This document shows positions 37,838 to 46,415 of a DNA stretch of 64,000 nt, piece after piece (positions within the stretch are counted from its first letter, which is position 1; each line of letters begins with the position of its first letter). The stretch is from Clostridium novyi NT (GTDB lineage Bacteria; Bacillota; Clostridia; Clostridiales; Clostridiaceae), in NCBI RefSeq assembly GCF_000014125.1, contig NC_008593.1, forward strand, positions 2,046,001 through 2,110,000. The letters are read 5' to 3'. Below the pieces are notes generated by a model. That model was not told the origin of the DNA. It did not search any database and was given only the letters and a program-made list of their open reading frames with translations. The translations under genes were made by a program, and so were the position numbers.

Positions 37838-38564
37838 CAAAAACCAAATCCTTTCCACTGAAAACTGGACCATCTTTACAAGTTCTCTTATTTCCACCTT
37901 TAGTTTTACAAGTACATACTAAACATGCTCCAACTCCACATGCCATTCTATTTTCCATTGATGCGTACACTGTAACATCTTTTTCATTGCACATTTTAAC
38001 AACCTTTTTCATCATCACTTCAGGCCCACAGCATATAACTACATCATATTTTTCTGGAACTAGTAAGTCTGTTACATATCCCTTGTAGCCCTTCTCTCCA
38101 GTTTCTGTTGATATATTAATCGACTGAACATAATTTTCTAATTCATCTATTCCATAATCTATATTTCTAAATCCAGAATATAAATCTACTTTGCAATCTT
38201 TAAGTTCTTTTATTAAATATTTCATAGGTCCTATTCCTATTCCACCAGTTACTATAGCAACTTTTCCTTTTATTGAATCTACCTCAAATCCATTTCCTGA
38301 AGGACCCATAATATCAATTTCATCATCTTTCTTTAATTCACTTAGTTTCTTTGTTCCTTTTCCTACTACTGCATAAAGAAACTCTATTTCATTATCTCTG
38401 CAATCATGAATACTTATTGGTCTTGGAAGAACTAGTCCTTCTTCCCAAGCCTTTAACATATAAAATTGACCTGGTACTGTATCAAACTTTCCTTCTACAG
38501 TAAGTTTAAATATCCCGTCGGAAATTTCTATATTTTCCTTTACTTTTTCCTTTGAATATTCCAC
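37830..38564 (-). CDS. pyrK: Dihydroorotate dehydrogenase B, electron transfer subunit
   Basis: 244 residues. FAD domain ([18 protein letters not shown]), NAD-binding [12 protein letters not shown] and a C-terminal 2Fe-2S site with [11 protein letters not shown] plus a later Cys in RTCKDGPVF. It passes electrons from PyrD to NAD+. It follows pyrF by 5 bases and overlaps pyrD. Confidence 0.96.
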   Translation of the reverse strand: MEYSKEKVKENIEISDGIFKLTVEGKFDTVPGQFYMLKAWEEGLVLPRPISIHDCRDNEIEFLYAVVGKGTKKLSELKKDDEIDIMGPSGNGFEVDSIKGKVAIVTGGIGIGPMKYLIKELKDCKVDLYSGFRNIDYGIDELENYVQSINISTETGEKGYKGYVTDLLVPEKYDVVICCGPEVMMKKVVKMCNEKDVTVYASMENRMACGVGACLVCTCKTKGGNKRTCKDGPVFSGKDLVFDD

Positions 38565-38569
38565 TTAAA

Positions 38570-39433
38570 CTACTCCCTTCCAAGCTCTTTTTGCATTTTT
38601 AATACTTCTTTTCTTGAACATTCATCAAAATTCTTTTCTCCATTTTCATATTTTTTATATGCAAGAAGAATTCCTCTTGATGAATTTACAACTCCACCAT
38701 TTCCATCTTTAAGATATACATTGGCTTCTTTTGCTCCACCACCTTGCGCTCCAAATCCTGGTATTAGGAAAAATGTTTTACCAAAGTTTTTTCTTATCTC
38801 TTTTCCGTCTTCTAATGTTGTGCATCCAACAACTCCACCTATGGAACTGTATCCGCATTGCCCCATAACTTTTTCTCCTAGTCTTTCTAACTTTTCTCCA
38901 ACAATTTCATAAACTCTTCTTCCAGAACCACTTTGAATATATTCAAAATCTTTTGAGCCAGGATTGGATGTTCTAACTAGTGCAAATAATCCCTTTTCTT
39001 TATTTTGAAGGTATGGCATGTATGGTTCTATACTATCCATTCCCATATATGGATTTACAGTTATAAAATCTGTTTCAAAATCTCCCTCAAAATGAGCTTT
39101 TGCATACATTTCAGCTGTTTTTGAAATATCTCCTCTTTTTACATCTGATATTGCTATGCATCCAACCTTTTTTATATATTCAAGTGTTCTCTTATAAGCC
39201 ATAAGTCCTTTTAATCCGAAAGACTCATAATATGCAATTTGAACTTTGTAACAAGCTACAGCATCATGTGTTGCATCTATAATTTTTCTATTAAACTGAA
39301 ATATTGCATCCTCAATATTTTCATAATTCTTTAAAAATCTTTGTGGTATATAACTTAAATCCGTATCTAATCCTACACAAACATTTCCCTTTTTATTTAC
39401 TTCTTCATATAATCTATCTATAATCAAAACCAT
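38570..39433 (-). CDS. pyrF: Orotidine 5'-phosphate decarboxylase (long form)
   Basis: 287 residues of the longer PyrF type (family 2). N-terminus NVCVGLDTDLSYIP, catalytic block AISDVKRGDISKTAEMYAKAHFEG, then TVNPYMGMDSIEPY and the phosphate gripper FLIPGFGAQGG. It converts OMP to UMP. An ATG at 39433 follows GGGGGAA closely; a TTG two codons later has better spacing. It lies between pyrC and pyrK in the operon. Confidence 0.96.
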   Translation of the reverse strand: MVLIIDRLYEEVNKKGNVCVGLDTDLSYIPQRFLKNYENIEDAIFQFNRKIIDATHDAVACYKVQIAYYESFGLKGLMAYKRTLEYIKKVGCIAISDVKRGDISKTAEMYAKAHFEGDFETDFITVNPYMGMDSIEPYMPYLQNKEKGLFALVRTSNPGSKDFEYIQSGSGRRVYEIVGEKLERLGEKVMGQCGYSSIGGVVGCTTLEDGKEIRKNFGKTFFLIPGFGAQGGGAKEANVYLKDGNGGVVNSSRGILLAYKKYENGEKNFDECSRKEVLKMQKELGRE

Positions 39434-39444
39434 TTCCCCCTTTA

Positions 39445-40638
39445 TTAATTAGTTACCTTTTCATATACAACACGTCCACCTTTAATGGTCATGACTACAT
39501 CACCCCAAACTTCTTTGCCATCAAACGGTGTGTTTTTTCCTTTAGATTCAAAGTCATTAGAATTTATTGTATACTGTTTATCTAAGTCAACTAATACTAA
39601 ATCTCCTTCAAATCCTAGAGTTATTTGTCCTTTATTTACCCCCATTATCTCAGCAGGTCTTTTTGACATAAGCTCTGATAACTTATTTAGTGATATATTT
39701 TCTTCACGAACAAGCTTTGTATAACATACTGGGAATGAAGTTTCTATTCCTGAAATTCCTGGAGAACCTTTCTTTTTATCTTCCTTTGTATGTGGTGCAT
39801 GGTCTGTTGCTATTACATCTACAGTTCCATCTTTTATTCCTTTTATTAATGCATCCACATCTTCTCTTTCTCTAATTGGAGGATTTACTCTATAAACATC
39901 TTCTCCTACTAAAGCTAAGTGATGAGGGGTTACCTCACAAGTTACTTTTACTTCATTTTCCTTAGCTTCTTTTACATATTTGATTGCTTCTTTTGTACTA
40001 ATATGTGCCATATGAAGATTGCAACCTGTAAATTTACAAAGTGCTATGTCTCTCCAAGTCATTAAATTTTCTGCAACTCTCATATCAACATTGCTCATCT
40101 CAGGACTTTCTGCATGAGAAATTACAGTTATACCTTTTGATTTCGCCTTTATCATTGCTTCCATCATTATTTTATTATCTTTAACACCTTTTCCGTCATC
40201 TGATATAAACTTAGTACTACATGGTAATTTATCTAAATGAGATATATCTTCTCCCTTTAAATCCTTTGTAATTGATACTATCTGATTTACCTCTATAAGT
40301 CCTACTGATTGTGCTTTTTCTTTTACATAATTAACAACTTCCATATCTGAACATACAGGATTTGTATTTGCCATAAGATTAACCGTTGTATATCCTCCTC
40401 TTACAGCAGCCCTACTTCCTGTTATAATATCTTCTTTATTAGTGAATCCTGGATCTCTAAAATGTGCATGTAAATCTATAAATGCTGGCATTAAAACTTT
40501 ACCTTTTCCATTTATAATTTCACAATCTTTTGATAGGTTTTTTCCGATATCGTAAATTTTATTTTTGTATATATAAACATCTCCATAGAAATCTTGCGCC
40601 CAATCAACAATTCTTACATTCTTTATTAATAATTCCAT
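39445..40638 (-). CDS. pyrC: Dihydroorotase
   Basis: 397 residues, type I. Zinc ligands: HAHFRDPG near 55-62, the position of the carboxylated Lys region (DDGKGVKD), HAESPE, HISTKEA and DHAPH. It closes the dihydroorotate ring. It begins immediately after the pyrB stop with no intergenic base, so the two are probably translated together. No pyrI regulatory subunit gene lies between them. Confidence 0.96.
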   Translation of the reverse strand: MELLIKNVRIVDWAQDFYGDVYIYKNKIYDIGKNLSKDCEIINGKGKVLMPAFIDLHAHFRDPGFTNKEDIITGSRAAVRGGYTTVNLMANTNPVCSDMEVVNYVKEKAQSVGLIEVNQIVSITKDLKGEDISHLDKLPCSTKFISDDGKGVKDNKIMMEAMIKAKSKGITVISHAESPEMSNVDMRVAENLMTWRDIALCKFTGCNLHMAHISTKEAIKYVKEAKENEVKVTCEVTPHHLALVGEDVYRVNPPIREREDVDALIKGIKDGTVDVIATDHAPHTKEDKKKGSPGISGIETSFPVCYTKLVREENISLNKLSELMSKRPAEIMGVNKGQITLGFEGDLVLVDLDKQYTINSNDFESKGKNTPFDGKEVWGDVVMTIKGGRVVYEKVTN

Positions 40639-41559
40639 TTACTCTACCCCCAATACCTTAGCTATTAATGCCATTCTTACAAACATTCCAAACCTTGCTT
40701 GTTTAAAATAACATGCTCTTTTATCATCATCTACATTTGTTGATATTTCATTTACTCTAGGTAATGGATGAAGAACCATCATGTCTTCTTTTGCCACATT
40801 CATTTTTTCTTTATCTAGTACATAAGTGTCTTTTAGTCTTATATACTCTTCTTTATCTTCAAATCTTTCTTTTTGAACTCTTGTCATGTAAAGAATATCA
40901 AGTTCGCCTATTACATCTTCTAACTTATCAACTTCTTTAAACTCTATATTTCTTTCATTTAAGAATTCTTTTATATAATCTGGAATTTTTAATTCTTTTG
41001 GTGAGATTAAAATGAATTTATTATTTTCATATCTTGATAATGCTTTAACTAAAGAATGCACTGTTCTACCGAATTTTAAATCTCCGCATAGTCCAATTGT
41101 ATGATTAGAAAAATCACCTTTTATCCTTCTAATGGTAAGTAGATCTGTTAATGTTTGAGTTGGGTGTTGGTGTCCACCATCACCTGCATTTATGATAGGT
41201 ACATAAGAATGTTTACTTGCAACTTCTGCTGCACCTTCCTTTGGATGTCTTATTGCTATAACATCTGTATAACCTGAAACTATTTTTATTGTATCTTCTA
41301 AGCTTTCACCTTTTGATACTGAACTACAGTTAGCATCTGAAAATCCAAGTACCTTTCCACCAAGTCTTAACATAGCAGCTTCAAAGCTTAATCTAGTTCT
41401 AGTGCTTGGCTCATAAAATAGTGTAGCTAATAGTTTTCCTTCACAAACTTTTGAATATTTTTTTGGATTTTCTATAATCTTATCTGCTAAAGAGAATACT
41501 TCTTCTAATTCTTCTACAGAAAAATCCATTGGGTCAATTAAATTTCTTCCTTGTAACAT
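40639..41559 (-). CDS. pyrB: Aspartate carbamoyltransferase catalytic subunit
   Basis: 306 residues. Carbamoyl-phosphate-binding motif [12 protein letters not shown] and HPTQTLTDL, with [10 protein letters not shown] near the end. It commits carbamoyl phosphate and aspartate to pyrimidines. First gene of the pyrBCFKDE operon. Its ribosome binding site AAAGGAGG is part of a PyrR-type hairpin (41570-41601). Confidence 0.97.
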   Translation of the reverse strand: MLQGRNLIDPMDFSVEELEEVFSLADKIIENPKKYSKVCEGKLLATLFYEPSTRTRLSFEAAMLRLGGKVLGFSDANCSSVSKGESLEDTIKIVSGYTDVIAIRHPKEGAAEVASKHSYVPIINAGDGGHQHPTQTLTDLLTIRRIKGDFSNHTIGLCGDLKFGRTVHSLVKALSRYENNKFILISPKELKIPDYIKEFLNERNIEFKEVDKLEDVIGELDILYMTRVQKERFEDKEEYIRLKDTYVLDKEKMNVAKEDMMVLHPLPRVNEISTNVDDDKRACYFKQARFGMFVRMALIAKVLGVE

Positions 41560-41569
41560 CTCTATTCCT

Positions 41570-41601
41570 CCTTTATAGTCTCACTGGACCAATTTAAAAG
41601 G
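41570..41601 (-). promoter_or_regulatory. PyrR-type hairpin overlapping the pyrB ribosome binding site
   Basis: Minus-strand CCTTTTAAATTGGTCCAGTG then AGACTATAAAGG. The core GGTCCAGTGAGACT fits the PyrR loop consensus except at two positions. The 3' arm AAAGG is the start of the Shine-Dalgarno AAAGGAGG, and no terminator lies between this hairpin and pyrB. Translational control by PyrR is inferred. Confidence 0.7.
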
Positions 41602-41612
41602 TATAATAAAAA

Positions 41613-41640
41613 ATGCCTTTCCAAGATTTTGGAAAGGCAT
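41613..41640 (-). terminator. pyrB leader attenuator terminator
   Basis: 12-bp perfect stem ATGCCTTTCCAA / TTGGAAAGGCAT with a 4-base loop, followed on the minus strand by TTTTTTATTAT. The CCTTTCC arm can pair with GGAAAGGG of the upstream PyrR-type hairpin, giving the alternative fold. Confidence 0.9.
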
Positions 41641-41704
41641 GAGTATACTAATATATAATAAAATACGCTCTATATACTTATAAAGACAAAAACCCTTTGT
41701 CTAC

Positions 41705-41734
41705 CCTTTCCAGTATCTCGTACTGAATTAAAGG
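41705..41734 (-). promoter_or_regulatory. PyrR-type hairpin of the pyrB attenuator
   Basis: Minus-strand CCTTTAATTCAGTACGAGAT then ACTGGAAAGG: lower stem CCTTT / AAAGG, upper stem CAGTA / TACTG and loop CGAGA. The loop is shared with carAB hairpin 1, but the stem bases next to it have changed together, preserving the pairing. Confidence 0.72.
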
Positions 41735-41756
41735 CACGCTTATTAACTTTTAGGTA

Positions 41757-41785
41757 ATTATACCATAATAAAAACTTAAAATCAA
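41757..41785 (-). promoter_or_regulatory. pyr operon promoter
   Basis: On the minus strand TTGATT at 41785-41780, a 17-base spacer and a perfect TATAAT at 41762-41757, about 23 bases before the first PyrR-type hairpin. The left IS-flanking palindrome ends only 8 bases upstream of the -35. Confidence 0.78.
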
Positions 41786-41793
41786 TATAAAAC

Positions 41794-41833
41794 ATGAAAT
41801 CACCTCTACACAATAATGTAGAGGTGATTTCAT
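41794..41833. repeat. 40-bp perfect palindrome, left copy
   Basis: 17-base arms ATGAAATCACCTCTACA and their complement around CAATAA. An identical copy, in the same orientation, lies at 43637-43676. The pair bounds the insertion sequence region. Confidence 0.9.
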
Positions 41834-41857
41834 CCTAACATAATTCTGTAAAAAATT

Positions 41858-41966
41858 AAAAGTGTACAGTTTTTCGCACACTTTTTGAAACAAATAAATA
41901 ATAAGTGTAATATTTTCCGTACACTACACTTATTATTTGAATTTTTTTGTATGGTTTTCCGTACAA
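41858..41966. repeat. Three phased stem-loops sharing a CCGTACA-type motif
   Basis: Hairpins at 41858-41886 (AAAAGTGT / ACACTTTT), 41896-41938 (14-bp stem AAATAATAAGTGTA) and 41947-41966 (TTGTATGG / CCGTACAA). Each contains TTTT followed by (T/C)CG(C/T)ACA, at 41874, 41917 and 41959, so the spacing is 43 and 42 bases. Confidence 0.7.
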
Positions 41967-42036
41967 TTTAAAATAATATATGATGTTTTGTCATCTTTTC
42001 ATACAGGGTTGTTCTACTTATATTCAGATTGTTCAA

Positions 42037-42064
42037 AAAGCCCCCAACAATTGGGGGCTTTTGT
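42037..42064 (-). terminator. Transposase terminator
   Basis: 12-bp perfect stem AAAAGCCCCCAA / TTGGGGGCTTTT around CAA, immediately after the transposase stop codon. With flanking A and T runs it can act both ways and shields the IS from pyr-side transcription. Confidence 0.88.
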
Positions 42065-43504
42065 TTACGCCAAAATTCTTTTATGCGATAGCATTCGAAA
42101 AATATTTATTATGTATGTTAATTTGGAATAAATTTGAATTAATGTACACAAAAAATAATGCGATAGCACCATGGCTATCTTTTTCATATTCTGAACTGCC
42201 GCTGTAAGTAGGCACTGCTCAGAAACATTTTTAATTCCTCGCATGCGACAATAACGTAGCCCATGTAATTCTTTTGAATCAGCAAAGCTACGCTCAATCT
42301 TTTCTTTACGTCGTTTGTAAATACTTTTACCTTTTTCTGTTTTAGTAAAGCTAAAAATTTGATCTTTATAGTCTTCCCAAACATGACGACGTATAGTTCT
42401 ATTAATGGATTTATCAGATGTTAAGCAATTATTTTTATATTTGCAATAAGCACAATGCTCCGCATTACTTAAATATTCTTTATAACCTTCCCTCGTAGTA
42501 GTTCTATATTTTAAAAAGCAATTATTAATACACACATATCCATCTAATTCTTTAACATACTGAAATCTATATTTTGTATATTTTCCTTTAACATGGGGTC
42601 CTAAACGGAACCCAAAAACACCTTGATAATTTTTGTCTGAAATTTGTTTACAAATAGGATTCGTAGAATATCCGGCATCTGCTACTAAATATTTTGTATT
42701 AAAATTAAACTTTTCTATTTGAGTTTCTATTCTTTTAACATAAGGATCTACATCGTTTATATTCCCGGGAGTAACATGAACGTCTGTTATAATATTATAC
42801 TTTCCGTCAACAGTTCTATGATCTAAATAAAAAAAGCCTTTAGGTTTTCCATCTCTAACCATATATCCACTGTCTGGATCAGTTGTACTTACTTTTATTT
42901 CCTTAGTTTCAGCTATTTTAGTCTTTTTTTTTAGAGGCTTTTTATTATGATTAATTCTATCTTTATTAATGTCATTCTCTAATTCATCAAAGTATTCCTT
43001 TGTGGATTTAGTTATTTCTTTTTTAATAAATTTATGTTTATTAGCGTTAGCTTTTAAGTGAGTAGAATCAGTATATAGAATTTTGCCATCAACCAAGTTT
43101 CTATTAATAGCTTGAAATACAATATTATCAAATATTTCTTGATGTATATTTGTATTACTAAATCTTTTTGTTCTATTCTGGCTTATAGTGGAATGACTTG
43201 GTATTTTATCAGTAAGTCCATATCCTAAAAACCATCTGTAAGCTACATTTACCTGGATTTCTTTTACAAGCTGACGCTCTGAACGTATACCGAATAGGTA
43301 TCCTATAAAAAGCATTTTAAATAATACAACTGGATCCACTGATGGTCTGCCATTATCAGCACAATATAAATCCTTAGTTAAATCTCTTATAAATGAAAAG
43401 TCTATGTATTTATCTATCTTTCTAAGTATGTGATTTTCAGGTACTAAATTTTCTATATAAACTAGTTCTAATTGATTTTGTTTTCTTTCATTATTAGTAA
43501 GCAT
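42065..43504 (-). CDS. IS1182 family transposase
   Basis: 479 residues, intact. N-terminal DUF772-type domain ([30 protein letters not shown]) and a DDE catalytic domain with Asp in [15 protein letters not shown], Asp in [12 protein letters not shown] and Glu in [23 protein letters not shown] Cys-rich insertion ([10 protein letters not shown]) is present between them. Full length and unbroken, so it may still be active. The ribosome binding site is inside a small hairpin (see 43509-43532). Confidence 0.95.
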   Translation of the reverse strand: MLTNNERKQNQLELVYIENLVPENHILRKIDKYIDFSFIRDLTKDLYCADNGRPSVDPVVLFKMLFIGYLFGIRSERQLVKEIQVNVAYRWFLGYGLTDKIPSHSTISQNRTKRFSNTNIHQEIFDNIVFQAINRNLVDGKILYTDSTHLKANANKHKFIKKEITKSTKEYFDELENDINKDRINHNKKPLKKKTKIAETKEIKVSTTDPDSGYMVRDGKPKGFFYLDHRTVDGKYNIITDVHVTPGNINDVDPYVKRIETQIEKFNFNTKYLVADAGYSTNPICKQISDKNYQGVFGFRLGPHVKGKYTKYRFQYVKELDGYVCINNCFLKYRTTTREGYKEYLSNAEHCAYCKYKNNCLTSDKSINRTIRRHVWEDYKDQIFSFTKTEKGKSIYKRRKEKIERSFADSKELHGLRYCRMRGIKNVSEQCLLTAAVQNMKKIAMVLSHYFLCTLIQIYSKLTYIINIFRMLSHKRILA

Positions 43505-43508
43505 TTTT

Positions 43509-43532
43509 CCTCCGTAGGAGCCCTAACGGGCT
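43509..43532 (-). promoter_or_regulatory. Hairpins covering the transposase ribosome binding site
   Basis: On the minus strand AGCCCGTTAGGGCT is followed by CTCC-TAC-GGAG, where GGAGG is the ribosome binding site 4 bases before ATG. The two hairpins share CT and are mutually exclusive. Masking the site would limit transposase made from read-through transcripts. Confidence 0.5.
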
Positions 43533-43604
43533 AAAAGATTTATTGTTCTAAAATATATATTCTACATAAACACTAAAAATCCTTTTTGTAATAAATGTAA
43601 AAAG

Positions 43605-43635
43605 GCTGTTGACAAATTATGTTTATCAACAGCCT
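43605..43635. repeat. Inverted repeat at the right end of the IS
   Basis: GGCTGTTGACA and TATCAACAGCC-like arms pair with one mismatch around AATTATGTT, forming a hairpin at the very end of the element, adjacent to the right palindrome. Confidence 0.7.
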
Positions 43636-43636
43636 G

Positions 43637-43676
43637 ATGAAATCACCTCTACACAATAATGTAGAGGTGATTTCAT
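43637..43676. repeat. 40-bp perfect palindrome, right copy
   Basis: Identical to 41794-41833 over all 40 bases. Flanks differ on both sides, so the identity is exactly the palindrome. The following 43677-43944 stretch (268 bp) has no gene; it holds two AT-rich inverted repeats, ACATTATAA / TTATAATGT at 43721-43752 and AAAATAGT / ACTATTTT at 43804-43832. Confidence 0.9.
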
Positions 43677-43944
43677 TAAATCTAATCATTAACCAATTTT
43701 TATAGTTCTATATATAACAACATTATAATTTACATGGGGAGTTTATAATGTTATTAATCATTTTTTACTAACTTAATGATTTAATTTTTTAAGTTAGAAT
43801 GTAAAATAGTATTTTCAATGAACACTATTTTATATTAGCAATAACTGTGCCAACTTTATTATTTTATAAACATTTTTTTGAATTTATTTAATTTTAGACC
43901 TATTTTTACTTAAATAATCACTTCTTTTTTATTTTTACATTATT

Positions 43945-45309
43945 CTATTTATTTAATTTTAAAGCTTTAGCTGCTTTAGTCTTGTTTCCATTAAAAGCTG
44001 TAATGGCATTTAATATGGTTTCTTTTTCAGTCTTCTTTATGACATCTTCTAATTTTTCTACAGAAAATTCAGTAACTCTCCCCACTATATCATATGGTAA
44101 ATGCTTCAAACTTATTTTTTCATCGTATTCTACAATATTTACTGCTCTTTCTATAACGTTTTCTAACTGACGCACATTTCCAAGCCAGCTATAAGACATT
44201 AGCTTTTTCATAGCTTTACTTGAAATTCCTTGAACTTCTTTATCAAGTTTTGTACATATTTTATCTAATAAAAACGTTGTCAATGGAACTATATCTTCTA
44301 TTCTATCTCGTAGTGCAGGTATATTAACTGTAACTACATTTAATCTATAATATAAATCCTCTCTAAAACTACCTTCTTTAACCATCTTAGATAGATTCTT
44401 ATTGGTAGCAGCAATCACTCTTACATCAATTTTTTTACAAGATTCTGCTCCTATTTTTTCAAGTTCCTTTTCTTGAAGGAATCTCAATAACTTAGCTTGC
44501 ATATGTAATGGCATATCGCCGATTTCATCTAAAAATATAGTTCCACCATCTGCAATTTCGATTTTACCCATTTTTCCTTCTTTTTTAGCTCCTGTAAACG
44601 CTCCCTTCTCATATCCAAATAATTCGGATTCAAGAAGTTCCCCTGGAATAGCGGCACAGTTAACCTTTACAAAATTCTCATAAGCTCTGTTGCTAGATTT
44701 ATGTATAGCATGGGCAAATAATTCTTTTCCAGTACCACTTTCCCCTATTAATAATACATTTGATTTTGTAAGAGCTGCTTTTTTTGCTAACTCTTTAGCT
44801 TTTTGAATCTTAGGACTTTCGCCAATTATATTCTCAAAAGAATATATAGCTGAGTTTTTCTTTTTTAATTTATTATTTTTATTATTTTTATTATGTTTTT
44901 TAGGATTTTCCTCAAAACTACTTATTTTCTTATATAACAAATTAAAATCTTTTGTATCTCTAAATAATACTTTACCAACAGCTCCTTGAACTTCATTATT
45001 TTTAAATATAGGTATTCTTGTTGCTATGGTATATCCCCCTCTTATCTTTTGGATTTCAGAAGATTCAGCTACACCTGTTTTTGCTACTATATGCATCCTT
45101 GTGTTTTCGATTACATCAGTAACATGTTTTCCAATAATCTTATCTCTATCCACCTCCAAAAATTCAGCATAAGCTTTACTTAACATAGTTATGTATCCAT
45201 TTGTGTCCACAACCACAATGCCATCATAACTAATGTCTAGAATAGTATCTAAAACTTCCCTAGCACTTTCTTCTTTGTTTAATGTTTTGTTAATGCCAAA
45301 TGTCCCCAC
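43945..45309 (-). CDS. Sigma-54 activator with truncated DNA-binding helix
   Basis: About 454 residues from a GTG at 45309 behind AAAGGA; a TTG at 45357 in the same frame lacks a good site. An N-terminal PAS domain ([22 protein letters not shown], about 15-125) leads to a full AAA+ domain: Walker A GESGTGKE, the sigma-54 contact loop GAFTGA, Walker [11 protein letters not shown] and arginine finger region. The Fis-type helix-turn-helix stops at [14 protein letters not shown]; about 12 residues that would form the recognition helix are missing, and no other frame supplies them. It stops 308 bases from the IS. DNA binding may be lost. Confidence 0.88.
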   Translation of the reverse strand: MGTFGINKTLNKEESAREVLDTILDISYDGIVVVDTNGYITMLSKAYAEFLEVDRDKIIGKHVTDVIENTRMHIVAKTGVAESSEIQKIRGGYTIATRIPIFKNNEVQGAVGKVLFRDTKDFNLLYKKISSFEENPKKHNKNNKNNKLKKKNSAIYSFENIIGESPKIQKAKELAKKAALTKSNVLLIGESGTGKELFAHAIHKSSNRAYENFVKVNCAAIPGELLESELFGYEKGAFTGAKKEGKMGKIEIADGGTIFLDEIGDMPLHMQAKLLRFLQEKELEKIGAESCKKIDVRVIAATNKNLSKMVKEGSFREDLYYRLNVVTVNIPALRDRIEDIVPLTTFLLDKICTKLDKEVQGISSKAMKKLMSYSWLGNVRQLENVIERAVNIVEYDEKISLKHLPYDIVGRVTEFSVEKLEDVIKKTEKETILNAITAFNGNKTKAAKALKLNK

Positions 45310-45428
45310 ATTGATTATCCTTTCTACAAATAGTTTTAAATTTATATATTCCCACAATATATATAATTACATAATAAGGTTACTTATTGCAATAATATCT
45401 AAATAAATTATTTGTTTTTACTATAATA

Positions 45429-45473
45429 AGAAATGTACTCATGAAAACATAATATTTTCACGAGTACATTTCT
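45429..45473 (-). terminator. Long hairpin terminator of the nucleoside transporter operon
   Basis: 19-base arms beginning AGAAATGTACTC pair with one mismatch around a 7-base loop, abutting the permease stop codon. The T-run is weak on the minus strand (TTATTATAG), so it may also stabilise the 3' end of the mRNA. Confidence 0.75.
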
Positions 45474-46413
45474 ATCTTTCTTCTCTATAATATGCATTTC
45501 CAAGCCAGTTTGGCGGTGCATTCTTTTTATTACTTCTAATTGATAATGCAACAAGTATAATTACAGTTACCACATAAGGAAGCATGTCTATTAAGTATTG
45601 TGATACATGGGCTGTTAATATTTCAAATCTAAAGGCCACTATACCAAGCCCTCCAAAAAGGTAAGATCCTATTATAGCTTTATATGGATTCCATGCTGCA
45701 AAAATTACTAAAGCTACAGCAATCCATCCTCTACCTGCTGTTACATTTTCCTGCCATGAAGGAATGTATACAAGTGAAAGGTATGCTCCACCAAGCCCAC
45801 ATAATGCTCCACCTATAAGAATATTTACATATTTATATAGACTTACACTTATACTTGATGCATCTGCACAGGCTGGGTTTTCTCCAACAGCTCTTAAATT
45901 TAATCCTATTCTAGTATTGTAAATGTATATTCCAAGAATTATAGCAAGTACATAAGATATATAAACGAATATGTCATGATTAAATAATATAGGTCCTATA
46001 AACGGTATTTTGCTTAAAATAGGTATAGGATATATATGAAAAAATCCTTTTACAGCTTCAGGTGTTTTTTGTCCAATTAAATTTAGCCCTTTTCCAACTA
46101 AACTTGAAAATCCAGTTCCGAATATACTTAATGTAAGTCCTGAAACTACTTGATTAGCTTTAAGTCCTACTGTTAAAAATGCATATATTAAAGCTCCAAT
46201 TGTTCCAGCTAAGGCACCTGCAATAATTGATAAAACTGGACTTTGAGTTTTTATACTTACTGCAAAACCCATAACTGCGCCCATAAGCATCATGCCTTCT
46301 ACACCTAAGTTTAAATTTCCAACCTTCTCAGTTAATATTTCTCCAAGTGTAGCTAGTAGTAAAGGAGTTCCTGCAACTACAGCCGCATTTAAAAATGATA
46401 TCATTAAATCCAT
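45472..46413 (-). CDS. Nucleoside ABC transporter permease 2 (NupQ-like)
   Basis: 313 residues with about 8-9 membrane helices, of the BMP-associated permease type (branched-chain permease superfamily). Family segments include TPLLLATLGEILTEKVGNLNLGVEGMMLMGA near the N-terminus, LGLKANQVVSGLTL and RAVGENPACADA, the coupling loop to the ATPase. It pairs with the 46416-47510 permease. Last gene of the riboswitch-led operon, 2 bases after the previous one. Confidence 0.93.
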   Translation of the reverse strand: MDLMISFLNAAVVAGTPLLLATLGEILTEKVGNLNLGVEGMMLMGAVMGFAVSIKTQSPVLSIIAGALAGTIGALIYAFLTVGLKANQVVSGLTLSIFGTGFSSLVGKGLNLIGQKTPEAVKGFFHIYPIPILSKIPFIGPILFNHDIFVYISYVLAIILGIYIYNTRIGLNLRAVGENPACADASSISVSLYKYVNILIGGALCGLGGAYLSLVYIPSWQENVTAGRGWIAVALVIFAAWNPYKAIIGSYLFGGLGIVAFRFEILTAHVSQYLIDMLPYVVTVIILVALSIRSNKKNAPPNWLGNAYYREER

Positions 46414-46415
46414 AT

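Larger units (their letters stand above)
41834..43636 (-). mobile_element. IS1182-like insertion sequence region
   Basis: The segment between the two palindromes is 1803 bp and carries one full-length IS1182-type transposase. The right end reads inward as CAGGCTGTTGATAAAC; a partial inverted match, CAGATTGTTCAAAAAG, lies at 42025, just after the transposase terminator. The element proper may therefore be 42025-43636 (about 1.6 kb), leaving 191 bp of hairpin-rich DNA between it and the left palindrome. Boundaries are uncertain. Confidence 0.75.

Noticed and set aside
41794..43676. CRISPR array or transposon-like composite from repeated palindromes
   Set aside because: Only two copies of the palindrome exist and the interior is a single transposase gene; there are no regular spacers or cas genes.
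43945..44010. Sequencing frameshift as the cause of the truncated sigma-54 activator
   Set aside because: The two other frames after the stop codon do not encode anything resembling the missing recognition helix, so a simple indel does not restore it.
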